NCBI GenBank assembly: GCA_945865935.1
Contig: CAMBFI010000004.1
Coordinates: 1-64,000 of the forward strand
Length of the DNA: 64,000 bases
Reading direction: 5' to 3'
Source of the DNA: Bordetella parapertussis
Lineage (GTDB): Bacteria > Pseudomonadota > Gammaproteobacteria > Burkholderiales > Burkholderiaceae_B
A model generated the notes under the pieces. That model had not been told where the DNA came from, made no database searches, and saw only the letters and a list, made by a program, of their open reading frames with translations. This document shows, in pieces, positions 18,659 through 29,992 of this stretch. A program made the position numbers and the translations under genes. Positions within the stretch are counted from its first letter, which is position 1. Each line of letters opens with the position of its first letter.

Positions 18659-19843
18659 ATGTCAGCGCAAAGTAAGTCCACGACTTCAGTCATCATCCTT
18701 TTCGCTTTTGCCGCGTGTGCGAGCTCGACCTCGTTCCGAATTTGTGACCCACTTTTGCCGGTGTTTGCGCAAGAGTTTGGTGTGCGCACCGCGCAGGCCT
18801 CAAGCACCGTCACTCTGTTTGCCATCGCCTACGGCATCTTTCAGTTCTTTTATGGTCCGCTAGGCGACCATTACGGAAAATTCCGTGTTGTATCGTGGGC
18901 CACTCTTGGTTGCGCGGTGGGTAGCCTGATTGTTGCCGCGGCACCAACCCTCGAGGTGATCGAGATAGGGCGTTTTATTTCAGGCGCAACGGCGGCGGCC
19001 ATTGTGCCCTTGGCCATGGCGTGGATCGGGGATCACGTCCCATATGAAAAAAGACAAGAGACTATTGCCCGGTTTCTGCTGGGATCGATTTCGGGTCTTG
19101 CAATCGGTCAGTTACTGGGCGGCGTATTTGCTGACACGCTCGGCTGGCGCTGGGCCTTTGTGTGGATGGCGGCGACCTACTTGATCGTAGGCTTGTTGTT
19201 ATTGTCTCGCCGTCACACAGTGACTGAGTCCACTGCGCGTCCCACCGGCCGAGTCAACCCCTTGGTGCCGATCAGACAGGTGCTGTCGACCAAATGGGCA
19301 TGGTTCGTTTTGGTGATCGTGTCTATCGAAGGCATGCTGGTCTTTGGTCCCCTTGCGTTTGTTCCAGCGTTTCTACACGAACGCCACGGGTTAGCCGTAT
19401 CGTGGGCCGGAATAATCAGCGGCTGTTTTGCAGTGGGCGCTTTTATTTATGCCATACGCGCCAATAAGTTTGTAGCCAAGTTTGGCGAGCGCGGGTTGGC
19501 GTTGTGGGGCGGCGCACTGCTTGCGCTGGCGATGGCAGGATTTTTACTCGCCCCCGGCTGGCAGTGGACGGTTGTGGCAAGTGTTATGTCGGGGTTAGGG
19601 TATTACTTTTTACACGCGGTCCTGCAGACGCATGCTACGCAGATGGCGCCCGCCGCGCGTGGCACTTCCGTGTCACTTTTTGCGTCGTGTCTGTTTTTAG
19701 GACAGTCGTTTGGCGTGGCAGTGTGCGCCTGGTTGGGCGATACCTTTGGTCTGGGGACGGTATTCCCCGTCGGGATAATCGGCTTGCCCTTGCTCGCGGT
19801 GCTGTTTGCCTGGCGCTTAAAAGCTCGCCAGGCACAACAGTAA
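18659..19843 (+). CDS. MFS transporter (Bcr/CflA- or arabinose-efflux-like)
   Basis: 394 residues with about 12 hydrophobic segments and typical MFS features: FFYGPLGDHYGKFRVV in loop 2-3 (motif A-like) and AMAWIGDHVPYEKRQETIAR in the middle. It is probably a drug or metabolite exporter in the inner membrane; substrate unknown. It starts 29 bp after dsbD and ends 4 bp before the convergent hemB stop. It is not part of the usual conserved neighbourhood. Confidence 0.85.
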   Translation: MSAQSKSTTSVIILFAFAACASSTSFRICDPLLPVFAQEFGVRTAQASSTVTLFAIAYGIFQFFYGPLGDHYGKFRVVSWATLGCAVGSLIVAAAPTLEVIEIGRFISGATAAAIVPLAMAWIGDHVPYEKRQETIARFLLGSISGLAIGQLLGGVFADTLGWRWAFVWMAATYLIVGLLLLSRRHTVTESTARPTGRVNPLVPIRQVLSTKWAWFVLVIVSIEGMLVFGPLAFVPAFLHERHGLAVSWAGIISGCFAVGAFIYAIRANKFVAKFGERGLALWGGALLALAMAGFLLAPGWQWTVVASVMSGLGYYFLHAVLQTHATQMAPAARGTSVSLFASCLFLGQSFGVAVCAWLGDTFGLGTVFPVGIIGLPLLAVLFAWRLKARQAQQ

Positions 19844-19847
19844 GTGG

Positions 19848-21484
<1,637 letters not shown>

Positions 21485-21519
21485 GGAAAGGCCACAAAGA
21501 ATATGCTCAAACGCTATTG

Positions 21520-21525
21520 TATAAT
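21520..21525 (+). promoter_or_regulatory. Consensus -10 element upstream of cytochrome c4
   Basis: Perfect TATAAT 46 bp before the ATG at 21571. No good -35 is present at the matching distance (about 21497-21502), so strength or activator dependence is uncertain. Confidence 0.5.
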
Positions 21526-21570
21526 CTAGGGTTTGAAAGTAGTTGAATATAAAAGCGTCGAGGTTTTTAA

Positions 21571-22272
21571 ATGAAGCGTTTGCTGTCCAGGTTAATGCTT
21601 GCGAGTGGCTTGCTATTTGGGGTGTCTACCCTGTCAACCACCATGGCGGCAGGCCCTGTAACGGGTCCAGCTAAGCCAGATGCGGCCAAGGGCGCCCAAC
21701 TCTACGATCAAGGCGACGCCGCACGTGGTGTTGTTGCTTGCGCCTCCTGTCATGGCGCGGCGGGCAACAGCACAATCCCGGCTAACCCCATGCTTTCGGG
21801 GCAGGCACACGAATACTTGTATAAGCAGCTGGTTGAGTTCCGCATCAAGGCGGGTGCTAAAGCGGCGTTACGCAAAGGCCCAGACGGCGCACCATCAGTG
21901 ATGACAGCGATGGCTGCGCCCCTGACTGAAGCCGATATGCACAACGTGTCGTACTACCTGTCCTTGCAGAAAATGGCAGAGCCCGCCACGGCGACGAATG
22001 AAAAGCTCGTTGAGCGCGGCCAAAAAATCTGGCGTGCGGGTATTCCAGATCGTAACGTTCCGGCGTGTGCAGGTTGCCACTCTCCAACAGGCGCTGGCAT
22101 TCCCGGCCAGTATCCACGCCTTGGCGGGCAGTTCCCGACGTATATCGAAGAGCAGCTCAAACTGTTCCGCGCGGGACATCGTGGCAACAGCCCCATGATG
22201 AACCAAATCGCCGACCGTATGTCTGACTCAGACATTAAGGCTGTTTCTGATTACGCCGCAGGTTTGCGCTAG
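21571..22272 (+). CDS. Periplasmic dihaem cytochrome c4
   Basis: 233 residues with a signal peptide (cleavage near residue 27 after TTMAA). Two CxxCH haem sites are seen: Cys57-Cys60-His61 (CASCHG) and Cys166-Cys169-His170 (CAGCHS). Each is followed by a GxYPRLxGQ-like or MLSGQAHEYL segment typical of c4 domains. The protein shuttles electrons to terminal oxidases. Its haem is probably attached by the ResB/CcsA system encoded next downstream. Confidence 0.95.
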   Translation: MKRLLSRLMLASGLLFGVSTLSTTMAAGPVTGPAKPDAAKGAQLYDQGDAARGVVACASCHGAAGNSTIPANPMLSGQAHEYLYKQLVEFRIKAGAKAALRKGPDGAPSVMTAMAAPLTEADMHNVSYYLSLQKMAEPATATNEKLVERGQKIWRAGIPDRNVPACAGCHSPTGAGIPGQYPRLGGQFPTYIEEQLKLFRAGHRGNSPMMNQIADRMSDSDIKAVSDYAAGLR

Positions 22273-22295
22273 ACGTTTACCTCAATAATAAAAAC

Positions 22296-22326
22296 AAAAG
22301 GGGAGTCGTTAGACGCCCCTTTTTTT
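22296..22326 (+). terminator. Intrinsic terminator after cytochrome c4
   Basis: AAAAGGGG (22296-22303) and CCCC plus T tract (22316-22326), with an inner GTC/GAC pair and loop GTTA. It ends the cytochrome transcript 23 bp after its stop and before resB. Confidence 0.82.
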
Positions 22327-22359
22327 CGATACCATCACATTCAATATCGCGACTTACCT

Positions 22360-24453
22360 TTGACCACCTCATCATCCAAGCCCGCCTCAAAGCCTTTTGC
22401 ACAATTCATTGAGCTATTAAGCTCGATGCGGTTTGCAATTAGCTTGCTGGTGTACATATGCCTGGCTAGTCTGGTCGGCACGGTTGTTCCGCAGGGCCGT
22501 ACCCCCAACGCCTATATCGATCAGTTCGGCCCTTTCTGGTACGAGGTGCTCGATAAGTTTTCGATATGGCACATTTATAACAACTGGTGGTTTTTGCTGA
22601 CGATGGCATTTTTGGTGGTCTCGACAACCTTGTGTCTAACGCGCAATGCACCAAAGATGCTGAAAGAAGCGAACTCCTTCCGGGAACAAATCCGCAGTTC
22701 TAGCCTGCGATCGTTTCATCATCGCGTTGAGCTTGAGACTGCACGCGACGTACCTAACTCTTCGGGCTCTGTGCAGAGCTGGCTAAAAAAGCAAGGCTAC
22801 AGTTTGCGGCTACGCGCCGAAGGTGACGCCGTGCTCATTGCTGCCAAAAAGGGAAGCGGAAACCGACTAGGTTATATCTTTGCGCATGCAGCGATCGTCA
22901 TTATTTGCGTGGGTGGTTTGCTCGATAGCGAATTACCTGTGCGCTTGCAGGTCTTGCTGCTTGGCAAAACCCCGATCGTTGAAAACATGTTGATTGCCGA
23001 TGTCCCGTCACAAGGCCGACTGTCTTTGCGTAACCCAAGTTATCGTGCAAATGTGCTTGTGCCCGAAGGCAGTGCGCGAGATGCCGCGGTGGTCAACGTT
23101 GATGATGGCGCGCTGGTGCAGCCCTTGCCGTTTAGCCTGAAGCTAAAAAAATTCATTGTCGATTATTACTCAACCGGGATGCCCAGCCGCTTTGCCAGCG
23201 AGGTGGAAGTGACGGACCCTGACACAGGCAAAAGCTTTGATGCCACGATCGAAGTGAACGAGCCCCTGCACTTTAAAGGCGTCACCGTCTACCAATCCAG
23301 TTTTGACGATGGCGGCAGCGAAGTAGAATTGGTCGGCTATAGCCTGGTCGGCGAAAAGATCGTTGAGCTCGAGCTCAAAGCGCGCGTTGGGCAATCAAGC
23401 GACATAAAGTTTGCGGGCCCCGGCAAGGAAGTGAAGGCCGACATCACCAAGCTGCGGCCAATCAACGTCGAAGACCTTACGGCTGGCGATCCTGCAGCAC
23501 CCAAAGCGATATCCGAACACGTTGCCGCAGTGACTGGGAGCGCCGCCGGCAAAAAAAATATCAACTTGCGAAACGTTGGCCCCAGTATTGAATACCGGTT
23601 AACAGACGCGAGTGGTCAGACAACTTTGTTTCATAACTATATGTTGCCTGTTGAGCTTGACGGGATGTCGGTGTTTCTCGCAGGGGTACAGGAAACGGGC
23701 CGTCCTGGCTTCAGATATTTGCGCATTCCTGCAGATGACAATGGTTCGGTCAAAGAGTTCATGCTGTTGCGCGCGGCCCTTGCTGATCCTGCGATGCGCG
23801 GACAGGCGGCCGCAAATCTCGTACAAAGTTATCGCGGCACAGCGGTTGAACAGAAAGCCTTACAAACGTCAGCTGAGCGCGCGCTCGACACCTTTGCAAT
23901 CGGCGGGCTGGGGGCGATTTCTGAGTTTCTCGAACGCAACGTACCTAAGGCTGAACAGCAGCGTGCTGCCGATATTATCGCGCGCTTATTGTCTTCCTCT
24001 GTTGCGGAGCTCTACCGCTTGACGCGTGAGCGTGCGGGCCTGATACAGATTGGCAGTTCGCCTGAGCAACTAGAAAAGGCGGAGAACTGGTCGCGCCTAG
24101 CCGTTGCGGCGTTATCAGACCTCGCGTTTTATCCAGCTCCTGTTTTGTTTACGTTGAAGTCTTTTGACCATGTTCAGGCAAGTGTTTTTCAGGTCAGCCG
24201 CACGCCGGGCAAGTTGATTGTGTATCTCGGCTGTTTACTGCTCGTTCTGGGCGTTTTCACGATGTTTTATGTGCGGGATCGTCGTATCTGGGTGTGGTTG
24301 CGTCCGACAGAGCACGCAGGCGGCACAAGTGTATTGGCAGCCATGACATCGCAAAAGCGTACACTTGATTTCAATCGTGAATTCGAGCAGCTGCAACTTG
24401 CTCTTGGCCGCTTGAATCCACCCACACAAATACCACCAACCGCTGCTCACTGA
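22360..24453 (+). CDS. resB: Cytochrome c biogenesis protein ResB (Ccs1)
   Basis: 697 residues. ResB with CcsA forms the system II synthase that exports haem and attaches it to apocytochrome c. The amino part has SMRFAISLLVYICLASLVGT and the VVPQGRTPNAYIDQFG segment, then a second helix ending LCLTRN. A large periplasmic domain follows, with a final helix near residues 610-630. It starts at a TTG (22360) that lacks a strong SD. The nearest alternative is an internal ATG about 23 codons on, which would cut the conserved start. ccsA follows after 9 bp. Confidence 0.93.
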   Translation: MTTSSSKPASKPFAQFIELLSSMRFAISLLVYICLASLVGTVVPQGRTPNAYIDQFGPFWYEVLDKFSIWHIYNNWWFLLTMAFLVVSTTLCLTRNAPKMLKEANSFREQIRSSSLRSFHHRVELETARDVPNSSGSVQSWLKKQGYSLRLRAEGDAVLIAAKKGSGNRLGYIFAHAAIVIICVGGLLDSELPVRLQVLLLGKTPIVENMLIADVPSQGRLSLRNPSYRANVLVPEGSARDAAVVNVDDGALVQPLPFSLKLKKFIVDYYSTGMPSRFASEVEVTDPDTGKSFDATIEVNEPLHFKGVTVYQSSFDDGGSEVELVGYSLVGEKIVELELKARVGQSSDIKFAGPGKEVKADITKLRPINVEDLTAGDPAAPKAISEHVAAVTGSAAGKKNINLRNVGPSIEYRLTDASGQTTLFHNYMLPVELDGMSVFLAGVQETGRPGFRYLRIPADDNGSVKEFMLLRAALADPAMRGQAAANLVQSYRGTAVEQKALQTSAERALDTFAIGGLGAISEFLERNVPKAEQQRAADIIARLLSSSVAELYRLTRERAGLIQIGSSPEQLEKAENWSRLAVAALSDLAFYPAPVLFTLKSFDHVQASVFQVSRTPGKLIVYLGCLLLVLGVFTMFYVRDRRIWVWLRPTEHAGGTSVLAAMTSQKRTLDFNREFEQLQLALGRLNPPTQIPPTAAH

Positions 24454-24462
24454 GATATTGCT

Positions 24463-25794
24463 ATGACACAACCAGTCGCCGGCGCTGCAAACACTTGGGA
24501 TGACTTGTCTGACCCGGCGCAATCGCGCCTCGAACGCGGCCGCCCTACGTTTTTTGATGTGCTCTTTTTTCTGCTTTTATCGGTGGGAGCGGGCGTCGCC
24601 TTGACGTACTACAGCCAGGCAATGGATAGCTACGAAAAAGTGATTCTCGTGCTGACCGTACCTTTTCTGACTTGGCTAGGCTGGTTGTGGCGACCGCTTC
24701 GTACGTTAATGATCGTCATGGCGCTAGCAGCTGGGCTTGCTCTTTGGTTGTATCAGGGTGATATCGCGCGCTCGGAGCAGGCCTTTTTGCTGAAATACCT
24801 ACTGTCATCGCAGTCTGCAATTTTGTGGATGTGCGCATTATTTGTAGTGGCCACGTTCTGTTACTGGGTTGGGCTCGCAAGCCCGACCGCCGCATGGCTT
24901 GGCACGGCACTAACTTGGGGGGCGGTATTCGCAGGATCCACTGGGATGTTGGTGCGATGGCGCGAAGGCCACATGTTGGGGCCCGATATCGGCCATATTC
25001 CTGTCAGTAATTTATATGAAGTGTTCGTCCTGTTCTCGCTTGTCACCGCATTGTTTTATTTGTATTACGAAGGTCGCTACGCAACGCGCGCCTTGGGTGG
25101 CTTTGTATTGTTGATTATCACGTCAGCCGTTGTATTTTTGCTTTGGTATTCCTTTACTCGAGACGCCTATCAAATCCAGCCCCTCGTTCCCGCGCTGAAA
25201 AGCTGGTGGATGAAAATCCATGTGCCCGCAAATTTTATCGGCTATGGCACCTTCTCGTTAGCAGCCATGGTTGGCTTCGCCTATTTGGTCAAGCAGCACG
25301 GCCAGACACGTTCTTGGCTAAAGCTGATGCCCCTCTTTATTCTCGGTGTCTTGCTTGCCGCAGAACCTATGGTGTTTCGCACGGAAGGGTTGTCAGCCAC
25401 CTGGATGCTTTACTTTGGCATCGGAGCCGTGATTGTGGGCACGATATTGCTGTTTCGTAAACCCATTTCTGAGCGCCTGCCTTCCTTCGAGGTGCTCGAT
25501 GACATCATGTATCGGGCGATTGCTGTCGGTTTCGCTTTTTTCACCGTTGCGACGATTCTTGGTGCTTTATGGGCAGCGGATGCCTGGGGTGCTTACTGGC
25601 AATGGGATCCTAAAGAAACGTGGGCGCTGATCGTTTGGTTAAACTACGCGGCTTGGTTGCATATGCGTATGCTTAAAGGCTTGCGCGGAACGATGGCCGC
25701 TTATTGGGCCTTGGTGGGCTTGTTGATAACGTGCTTTGCCTTCCTTGGCGTCAACATGTTTCTTTCTGGATTGCATTCGTATGGTGCGTTGTAA
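24463..25794 (+). CDS. ccsA: Cytochrome c biogenesis protein CcsA (ResC)
   Basis: 443 residues with many membrane segments. The haem-handling WWD-type motif WGAYWQWDPKETWALIVWL is seen at 25588-25644, flanked by conserved His residues (for example in KIHVPANFIGYGTF and WLHMRM). It is the partner of ResB in system II maturation. Directly downstream of resB. The amino-terminal 60 residues are less conserved. Confidence 0.95.
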   Translation: MTQPVAGAANTWDDLSDPAQSRLERGRPTFFDVLFFLLLSVGAGVALTYYSQAMDSYEKVILVLTVPFLTWLGWLWRPLRTLMIVMALAAGLALWLYQGDIARSEQAFLLKYLLSSQSAILWMCALFVVATFCYWVGLASPTAAWLGTALTWGAVFAGSTGMLVRWREGHMLGPDIGHIPVSNLYEVFVLFSLVTALFYLYYEGRYATRALGGFVLLIITSAVVFLLWYSFTRDAYQIQPLVPALKSWWMKIHVPANFIGYGTFSLAAMVGFAYLVKQHGQTRSWLKLMPLFILGVLLAAEPMVFRTEGLSATWMLYFGIGAVIVGTILLFRKPISERLPSFEVLDDIMYRAIAVGFAFFTVATILGALWAADAWGAYWQWDPKETWALIVWLNYAAWLHMRMLKGLRGTMAAYWALVGLLITCFAFLGVNMFLSGLHSYGAL

Positions 25795-25806
25795 CGAGGG
25801 TGTGTT

Positions 25807-27012
25807 GTGACACCCCCTAAGCCTTCACGCGTACTCGTTGCAACACTGACTGTACAAGCTCTTGTCGCAATGGCAGTAATGAACGTGCCGGTGGTTGCAC
25901 CGGCGGTTGCCAAAGACTTAGGGATCGCAACGACCTATCTGGGCGCCTATGTGGCGCTCGTCTATTTTGCGGCAATGGTTGCCACGCTCTTGGGTGGCGC
26001 AGCAGTCAAGCGCTGGGGCGCTATTCGCCTAAGTCAAATCGGCTTATTGGTGGCGGCATGTGGTTTGCTGCTGTCGGCCTACCCCCATCCGTTGACGATC
26101 GCCATCGGCGCCTTGTTTATTGGCGCAGGTTACGGCCCCATTACCCCTGCAAGTTCACACTTATTGATTAAGACCACGCCACCGGAAAAGCTTTCTTTTG
26201 TTTTTTCAATTAAGCAAACGGGCGTCCCACTTGGCGGCATTATCGCTGGCGCGCTTGTGCCCACGCTCAATAGCTTAATTGGTTGGCAAGCTGCGTTCCT
26301 CTGTGCAGGCGTGGCGTGCGCGCTCTGTGCCTGGGCCGTCCAACCGCTGCGCAACAGTCTTGATGACGATCGAGACGCAAGTGTCAAGCCTTCATTTGCA
26401 GCAAGTGTGGTCTTGCCACTTAAGCTTATTTTCCAGCACCGCAACCTACGCAGCCTGTCGATCATGTCACTCTTGTTTGCGATCAGTCAGATGTCGCTGA
26501 CGGGTTATCTTGTCACCTTTTTATATGAAGACCTCGGTTGGAGCCTTATCGCCGCGGGGGGCGCACTGACCGTTGCCCAAACAGGTGGTGTAGCGGGGCG
26601 GATGCTGTGGGGTTACATAGCCGATCGCTGGCTCGGTGCGAGCATGATGCTGATGGTGATTGCAGGTCTTCTTACCATCGGCTGTGTCGGGACTGCTCTG
26701 CTCACCCCTGAGTCCTCACCCTGGTTGCTCTTTCCAATCCTTGCGATTTTTGGTTCGTCTGCGGTTGGCTGGAACGGCGTGTTCTTAGCAGAAATTGCGC
26801 GTCAAGCACCGATTGGGCAGGCGAGCCTCGCGACGGGCGGCACGCTGTGCATCACATTTCTCGGGGTGATGATAGGTCCTCCCATGTTTGGTTTATTGGC
26901 TGGGGCGTTAGGCAGCTATGGCTCGAGTTACGGCGTACTAGGCCTAGTTGGGGTGCTGTGTGCGCTGACCTTATGGCCGCTGTATCGAGCCTCAAAGACT
27001 TCAGCCGCATGA
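25807..27012 (+). CDS. MFS transporter (CynX/NarK-like permease)
   Basis: 401 residues beginning at a GTG 12 bp after ccsA. About 12 membrane helices. The pattern VTFLYEDLGWSLIAAGGALT and MLWGYIADRW resembles the cyanate/nitrate-type MFS permeases often annotated as unclassified transporters. Substrate unknown. Its stop overlaps the next start in ATGA, so it is coupled to the EamA-family gene. Confidence 0.85.
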   Translation: MTPPKPSRVLVATLTVQALVAMAVMNVPVVAPAVAKDLGIATTYLGAYVALVYFAAMVATLLGGAAVKRWGAIRLSQIGLLVAACGLLLSAYPHPLTIAIGALFIGAGYGPITPASSHLLIKTTPPEKLSFVFSIKQTGVPLGGIIAGALVPTLNSLIGWQAAFLCAGVACALCAWAVQPLRNSLDDDRDASVKPSFAASVVLPLKLIFQHRNLRSLSIMSLLFAISQMSLTGYLVTFLYEDLGWSLIAAGGALTVAQTGGVAGRMLWGYIADRWLGASMMLMVIAGLLTIGCVGTALLTPESSPWLLFPILAIFGSSAVGWNGVFLAEIARQAPIGQASLATGGTLCITFLGVMIGPPMFGLLAGALGSYGSSYGVLGLVGVLCALTLWPLYRASKTSAA

Positions 27013-27929
27013 CCTCACCTCCAGCCGCACAATCAGTACTTTTAACCCCTCAGCCCTTGCAGTGGTTAAAAGGCTGCGGTTTCTTTTTGTTTTCGATCAC
27101 GATGTTTGCCACGCTCGATGCGTTAGCAAAAGGCCTTGTGCATGTTTATTCGGCCCCGCTCGTGAATTTTTCACGCTATACGGTGATCATAGTGCTAGCG
27201 TTTAGCGCACTGTTGATCAGAGGTTACAGCCTGCGGGTGGCGCCCCCCGAACGTAATCTCTTGCTCTTGCGTGGAGTCTTGCTTGGGGTGTCTGGTACGG
27301 CCTTTATGCCTAGCCTTCAATACATGCCGCTTGCTGAGGCAACCGCGATTTATTTTGTGTCACCTCTCATCGTCCTGATCTTTGCTCCGATGATGCTCGG
27401 CGAGAAAGTAGGACTCAAACAATACCTGGCACTTGCTGCAGGCATGATTGGCATGCTGTTCATTGTGAAGCCTGGGAGCGGGGAAATCTCTTTAATCGGG
27501 ACCGCGTTGCTGCTCACCTCCGCGGTGAGTTTCGCGCTCGTTCAAATCTATACACGTAAACTTTCTCACCGCGTTTATAGCGAACAAATTTTTGTGTATG
27601 CCGCCAGCACGTGTTGGTGTATTGGTGCTGTCACAACATTAATTTTTTGGCCGACGCTGTGGCCAACTCCGACAGACTGGGCGTGGATTTTGTTGATGAG
27701 CGTGGTCGGAGGGCTGGGTCAGTACGCGTTGATCTATGCGTATAAATACGTTCCAGCCTCGAGCCTCGCGCCACTTAACTACCTCCAGTTGGTGCTTGCG
27801 GTGATCTACGGTGAATTGCTGTTTGGACAGATGCCCACACTCTCTTCGTTGGCGGGCATCGTCCTCGTTGTTGTGGCAGGTTTGTCGCTCACGCTTCCAA
27901 TGTTGATCACATACCTGCGGTCTCGTTGA
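27009..27929 (+). CDS. EamA/DMT-superfamily transporter
   Basis: 306 residues from the ATG at 27009, chosen because it overlaps the upstream stop by 4 bp and begins just before the first helix. Ten predicted helices in two EamA repeats. The repeats include LAEATAIYFVSPLIVLIFAP and ASSLAPLNYLQLVLAVIYGE. Members export metabolites or amino acids; the substrate is not evident. It ends 25 bp before the convergent lysA stop. Confidence 0.88.
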   Translation: MTSPPAAQSVLLTPQPLQWLKGCGFFLFSITMFATLDALAKGLVHVYSAPLVNFSRYTVIIVLAFSALLIRGYSLRVAPPERNLLLLRGVLLGVSGTAFMPSLQYMPLAEATAIYFVSPLIVLIFAPMMLGEKVGLKQYLALAAGMIGMLFIVKPGSGEISLIGTALLLTSAVSFALVQIYTRKLSHRVYSEQIFVYAASTCWCIGAVTTLIFWPTLWPTPTDWAWILLMSVVGGLGQYALIYAYKYVPASSLAPLNYLQLVLAVIYGELLFGQMPTLSSLAGIVLVVVAGLSLTLPMLITYLRSR

Positions 27930-27954
27930 GCCGCAGCAACCTCAGCAATAACGC

Positions 27955-29262
27955 TCAGGGTAAGAAGCTTTCGCCTCGAATCAGATCGGCAAACGTTTCT
28001 CGTTGCCTTACAACGTAATACTTATCCCCATCGACCATTACTTCGGCCGCGCGTGGACGGCTGTTGTAGTTGCCTGCCATCACAAAGCCGTAGGCTCCAG
28101 CAGACTCAATTGCTAGGATATCGCCTTCGTGCAAAGCCAGCTGCCGCGCCCGTGCTAGCCAATCGGCGCTTTCACAAACAGGGCCGACCATGTCATAGAG
28201 CGCGCTTGAGTCGTTACGTGGCGTGACAGGCAACACCCCATGCCAAGCCTCGTACAGCGCGGGCCGCATCAAATCATTCATCGCGGCGTCGACAATTGCA
28301 AAATTGCGTGCGTCTGCGTGTTTCAGATACTGTACCGTCGTGAGCAAGACACCCGCGTTACCCACAAGTGAGCGACCTGGTTCGAGAACAAGCTCAAGCC
28401 CGTCATAGCCGCGCGCCTTTAACTGTGTAAAGACTTTGTCGAGCAGCACTTTGGGCGCTAAGGGCGTTTCATCGTCGTAACGAATGCCTAGTCCACCACC
28501 GAGGTCCAGATGTTTGAGCGTGATGCCAAGCTTGCTCAACTGATCAATCAACTTGAGGAGCTTGTCCAGCGCATCCAGATAGGGTGCGACCTCGGTGATC
28601 TGCGAGCCAATGTGACAGTCCACACCGACCACAGAGATTCCCGGAAGCGACGAGGCCAGTTGGTAGGCAGCAGGAGAGTCTTCGATGGCAATGCCAAATT
28701 TATTTTCTTTCAGCCCCGTAGAAATATACGGATGCGTTTGTGCGTCAACGTCAGGGTTCACGCGCAGCGATACCGAGGCAGTCTTGCCCATGTCGGTAGA
28801 AACTTGCGACAGACGCTTAAGCTCAGGGACGGATTCGACGTTAAAGCACTTTACGCCCGCCTCAAGAGCGGCACGCATTTCCCAAGCTTGTTTACCAACT
28901 CCCGAAAACACCACCTTCGCGGGATCTGCGCCGACCGCCAATACACGCGCCAATTCGCCGCCCGAAACAATGTCAAAGCCGCTCCCCAGTCGCGCGAATT
29001 CCTTGAGCACAGCAAGGTTAGAGTTGGCCTTCATTCCATAGCAGACCAAGACGCGTTGAGTACCAATTGCTTCTTGGTAGGAGGCCCACGCTGCCGCAAG
29101 TGCGGCGCGCGAGTACACGTATAAAGGGGTACCCAGTGCGCGACCCAGTTCTGCGAGCGAAACACCCTCGGCAAACAGGACGCCGTTACGATAATTAAAA
29201 AAAGGCGAGCCAGCAGGGGTCGCAAGCGCTGTGGCGGAGGGGTTGGGTCCAGGAGCAGTCAT
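27955..29262 (-). CDS. lysA: Diaminopimelate decarboxylase
   Basis: 435 residues from the ATG at 29262. An upstream GTG (29307) would add 15 residues without family similarity. LysA decarboxylates meso-diaminopimelate to L-lysine. The PLP lysine is Lys78 in CYGMKANSN. The barrel motif HIGSQI, the DLGGGLGIRY loop, the EPGRSLV phosphate-binding segment and CESADWLARAR with its catalytic Cys are present. It follows lptM in the same direction, as in many Proteobacteria. Confidence 0.96.
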   Translation of the reverse strand: MTAPGPNPSATALATPAGSPFFNYRNGVLFAEGVSLAELGRALGTPLYVYSRAALAAAWASYQEAIGTQRVLVCYGMKANSNLAVLKEFARLGSGFDIVSGGELARVLAVGADPAKVVFSGVGKQAWEMRAALEAGVKCFNVESVPELKRLSQVSTDMGKTASVSLRVNPDVDAQTHPYISTGLKENKFGIAIEDSPAAYQLASSLPGISVVGVDCHIGSQITEVAPYLDALDKLLKLIDQLSKLGITLKHLDLGGGLGIRYDDETPLAPKVLLDKVFTQLKARGYDGLELVLEPGRSLVGNAGVLLTTVQYLKHADARNFAIVDAAMNDLMRPALYEAWHGVLPVTPRNDSSALYDMVGPVCESADWLARARQLALHEGDILAIESAGAYGFVMAGNYNSRPRAAEVMVDGDKYYVVRQRETFADLIRGESFLP

Positions 29263-29343
29263 GTTGAGGCTATGGGTATTGAAGGGTTCACGAACGTTAT
29301 GAAGCACAATAGGGGCATCAGAAATTGAAAGAGTGAGAGAGCG

Positions 29344-29583
29344 CTATTCGATCACCACCGGGGCAGGCGTCAGGATAAGATCCTCGTCAAAGAACGGGAT
29401 GACCGAATTGCCTTCGTCTGGCGGCATACCGTACATCGATTCCTGGCTGACATAGGGGCGAACCTGCTCAGGCTTGGCTGGCATATACAGCGGACCTTTA
29501 AAGCCGCAACCGGCCACCCAAGCTGAGAGGGTAAGCATCGCTACAATGCGGGCATGTCGCGGCCGGTTGGTTTTACGGATCAC
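29344..29583 (-). CDS. lptM: LPS translocon maturation lipoprotein LptM (YifL-like)
   Basis: 79 residues from a GTG at 29583, favoured by GGAG six bases before it. A TTG further upstream lacks such a site. The signal ends in the lipobox WVAGC followed by GFKGPLYMPAK, the LptM hallmark (CGxKGPLY). LptM stabilises LptD disulfide maturation in the outer membrane of E. coli. Only 32 bp separate it from divergent cyaY. Confidence 0.88.
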   Translation of the reverse strand: MIRKTNRPRHARIVAMLTLSAWVAGCGFKGPLYMPAKPEQVRPYVSQESMYGMPPDEGNSVIPFFDEDLILTPAPVVIE

Positions 29584-29615
29584 TGCTGGCTCCCTCAAAT
29601 GTGAGGACAAGGATT

Positions 29616-29945
29616 ATGAACGATACAGAATTTCATACACGAGCAACCGCCATTCTAGATGCAATAGAAGCCCAAGCGGACCACTGGTTCGAAAAGCTTG
29701 ATCTGGACGTGGAAACCAAGCGAAACGGCAACGTTTTGAACCTAATTTTTGAAAACGGCCACCAAGTCGTTATTAACAGTCAAGCACCCCTGCATGAAAT
29801 GTGGCTCGCAGCCCGCAGTGGCGGCTTTCATTACCGCTTTGATGGAAGCCACTGGAAAGACACGCGTGGCGGCACCGACCTGCACCAAACCTTGTCCAGT
29901 ATTTGCTCCGAGGCGACAGGCAAGCCGCTGACCGTCGAGTTATAA
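29616..29945 (+). CDS. cyaY: Iron-sulfur assembly protein CyaY (frataxin)
   Basis: 109 residues, the usual length for bacterial frataxin. The acidic first helix (TEFHTRATAILDAIEAQADH) and the sheet segments ENGHQVVINSQAPLHEMWLA and GGFHYRFDGSHWKDTRGG are typical. CyaY binds iron and modulates IscS. It has a GGA site at 29609-29613 and is divergent from lptM. Confidence 0.95.
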   Translation: MNDTEFHTRATAILDAIEAQADHWFEKLDLDVETKRNGNVLNLIFENGHQVVINSQAPLHEMWLAARSGGFHYRFDGSHWKDTRGGTDLHQTLSSICSEATGKPLTVEL

Positions 29946-29992
29946 ACCGATCGGCATAAGCCGCCCGGGTAACAACGTGTTTAAGCACGCGT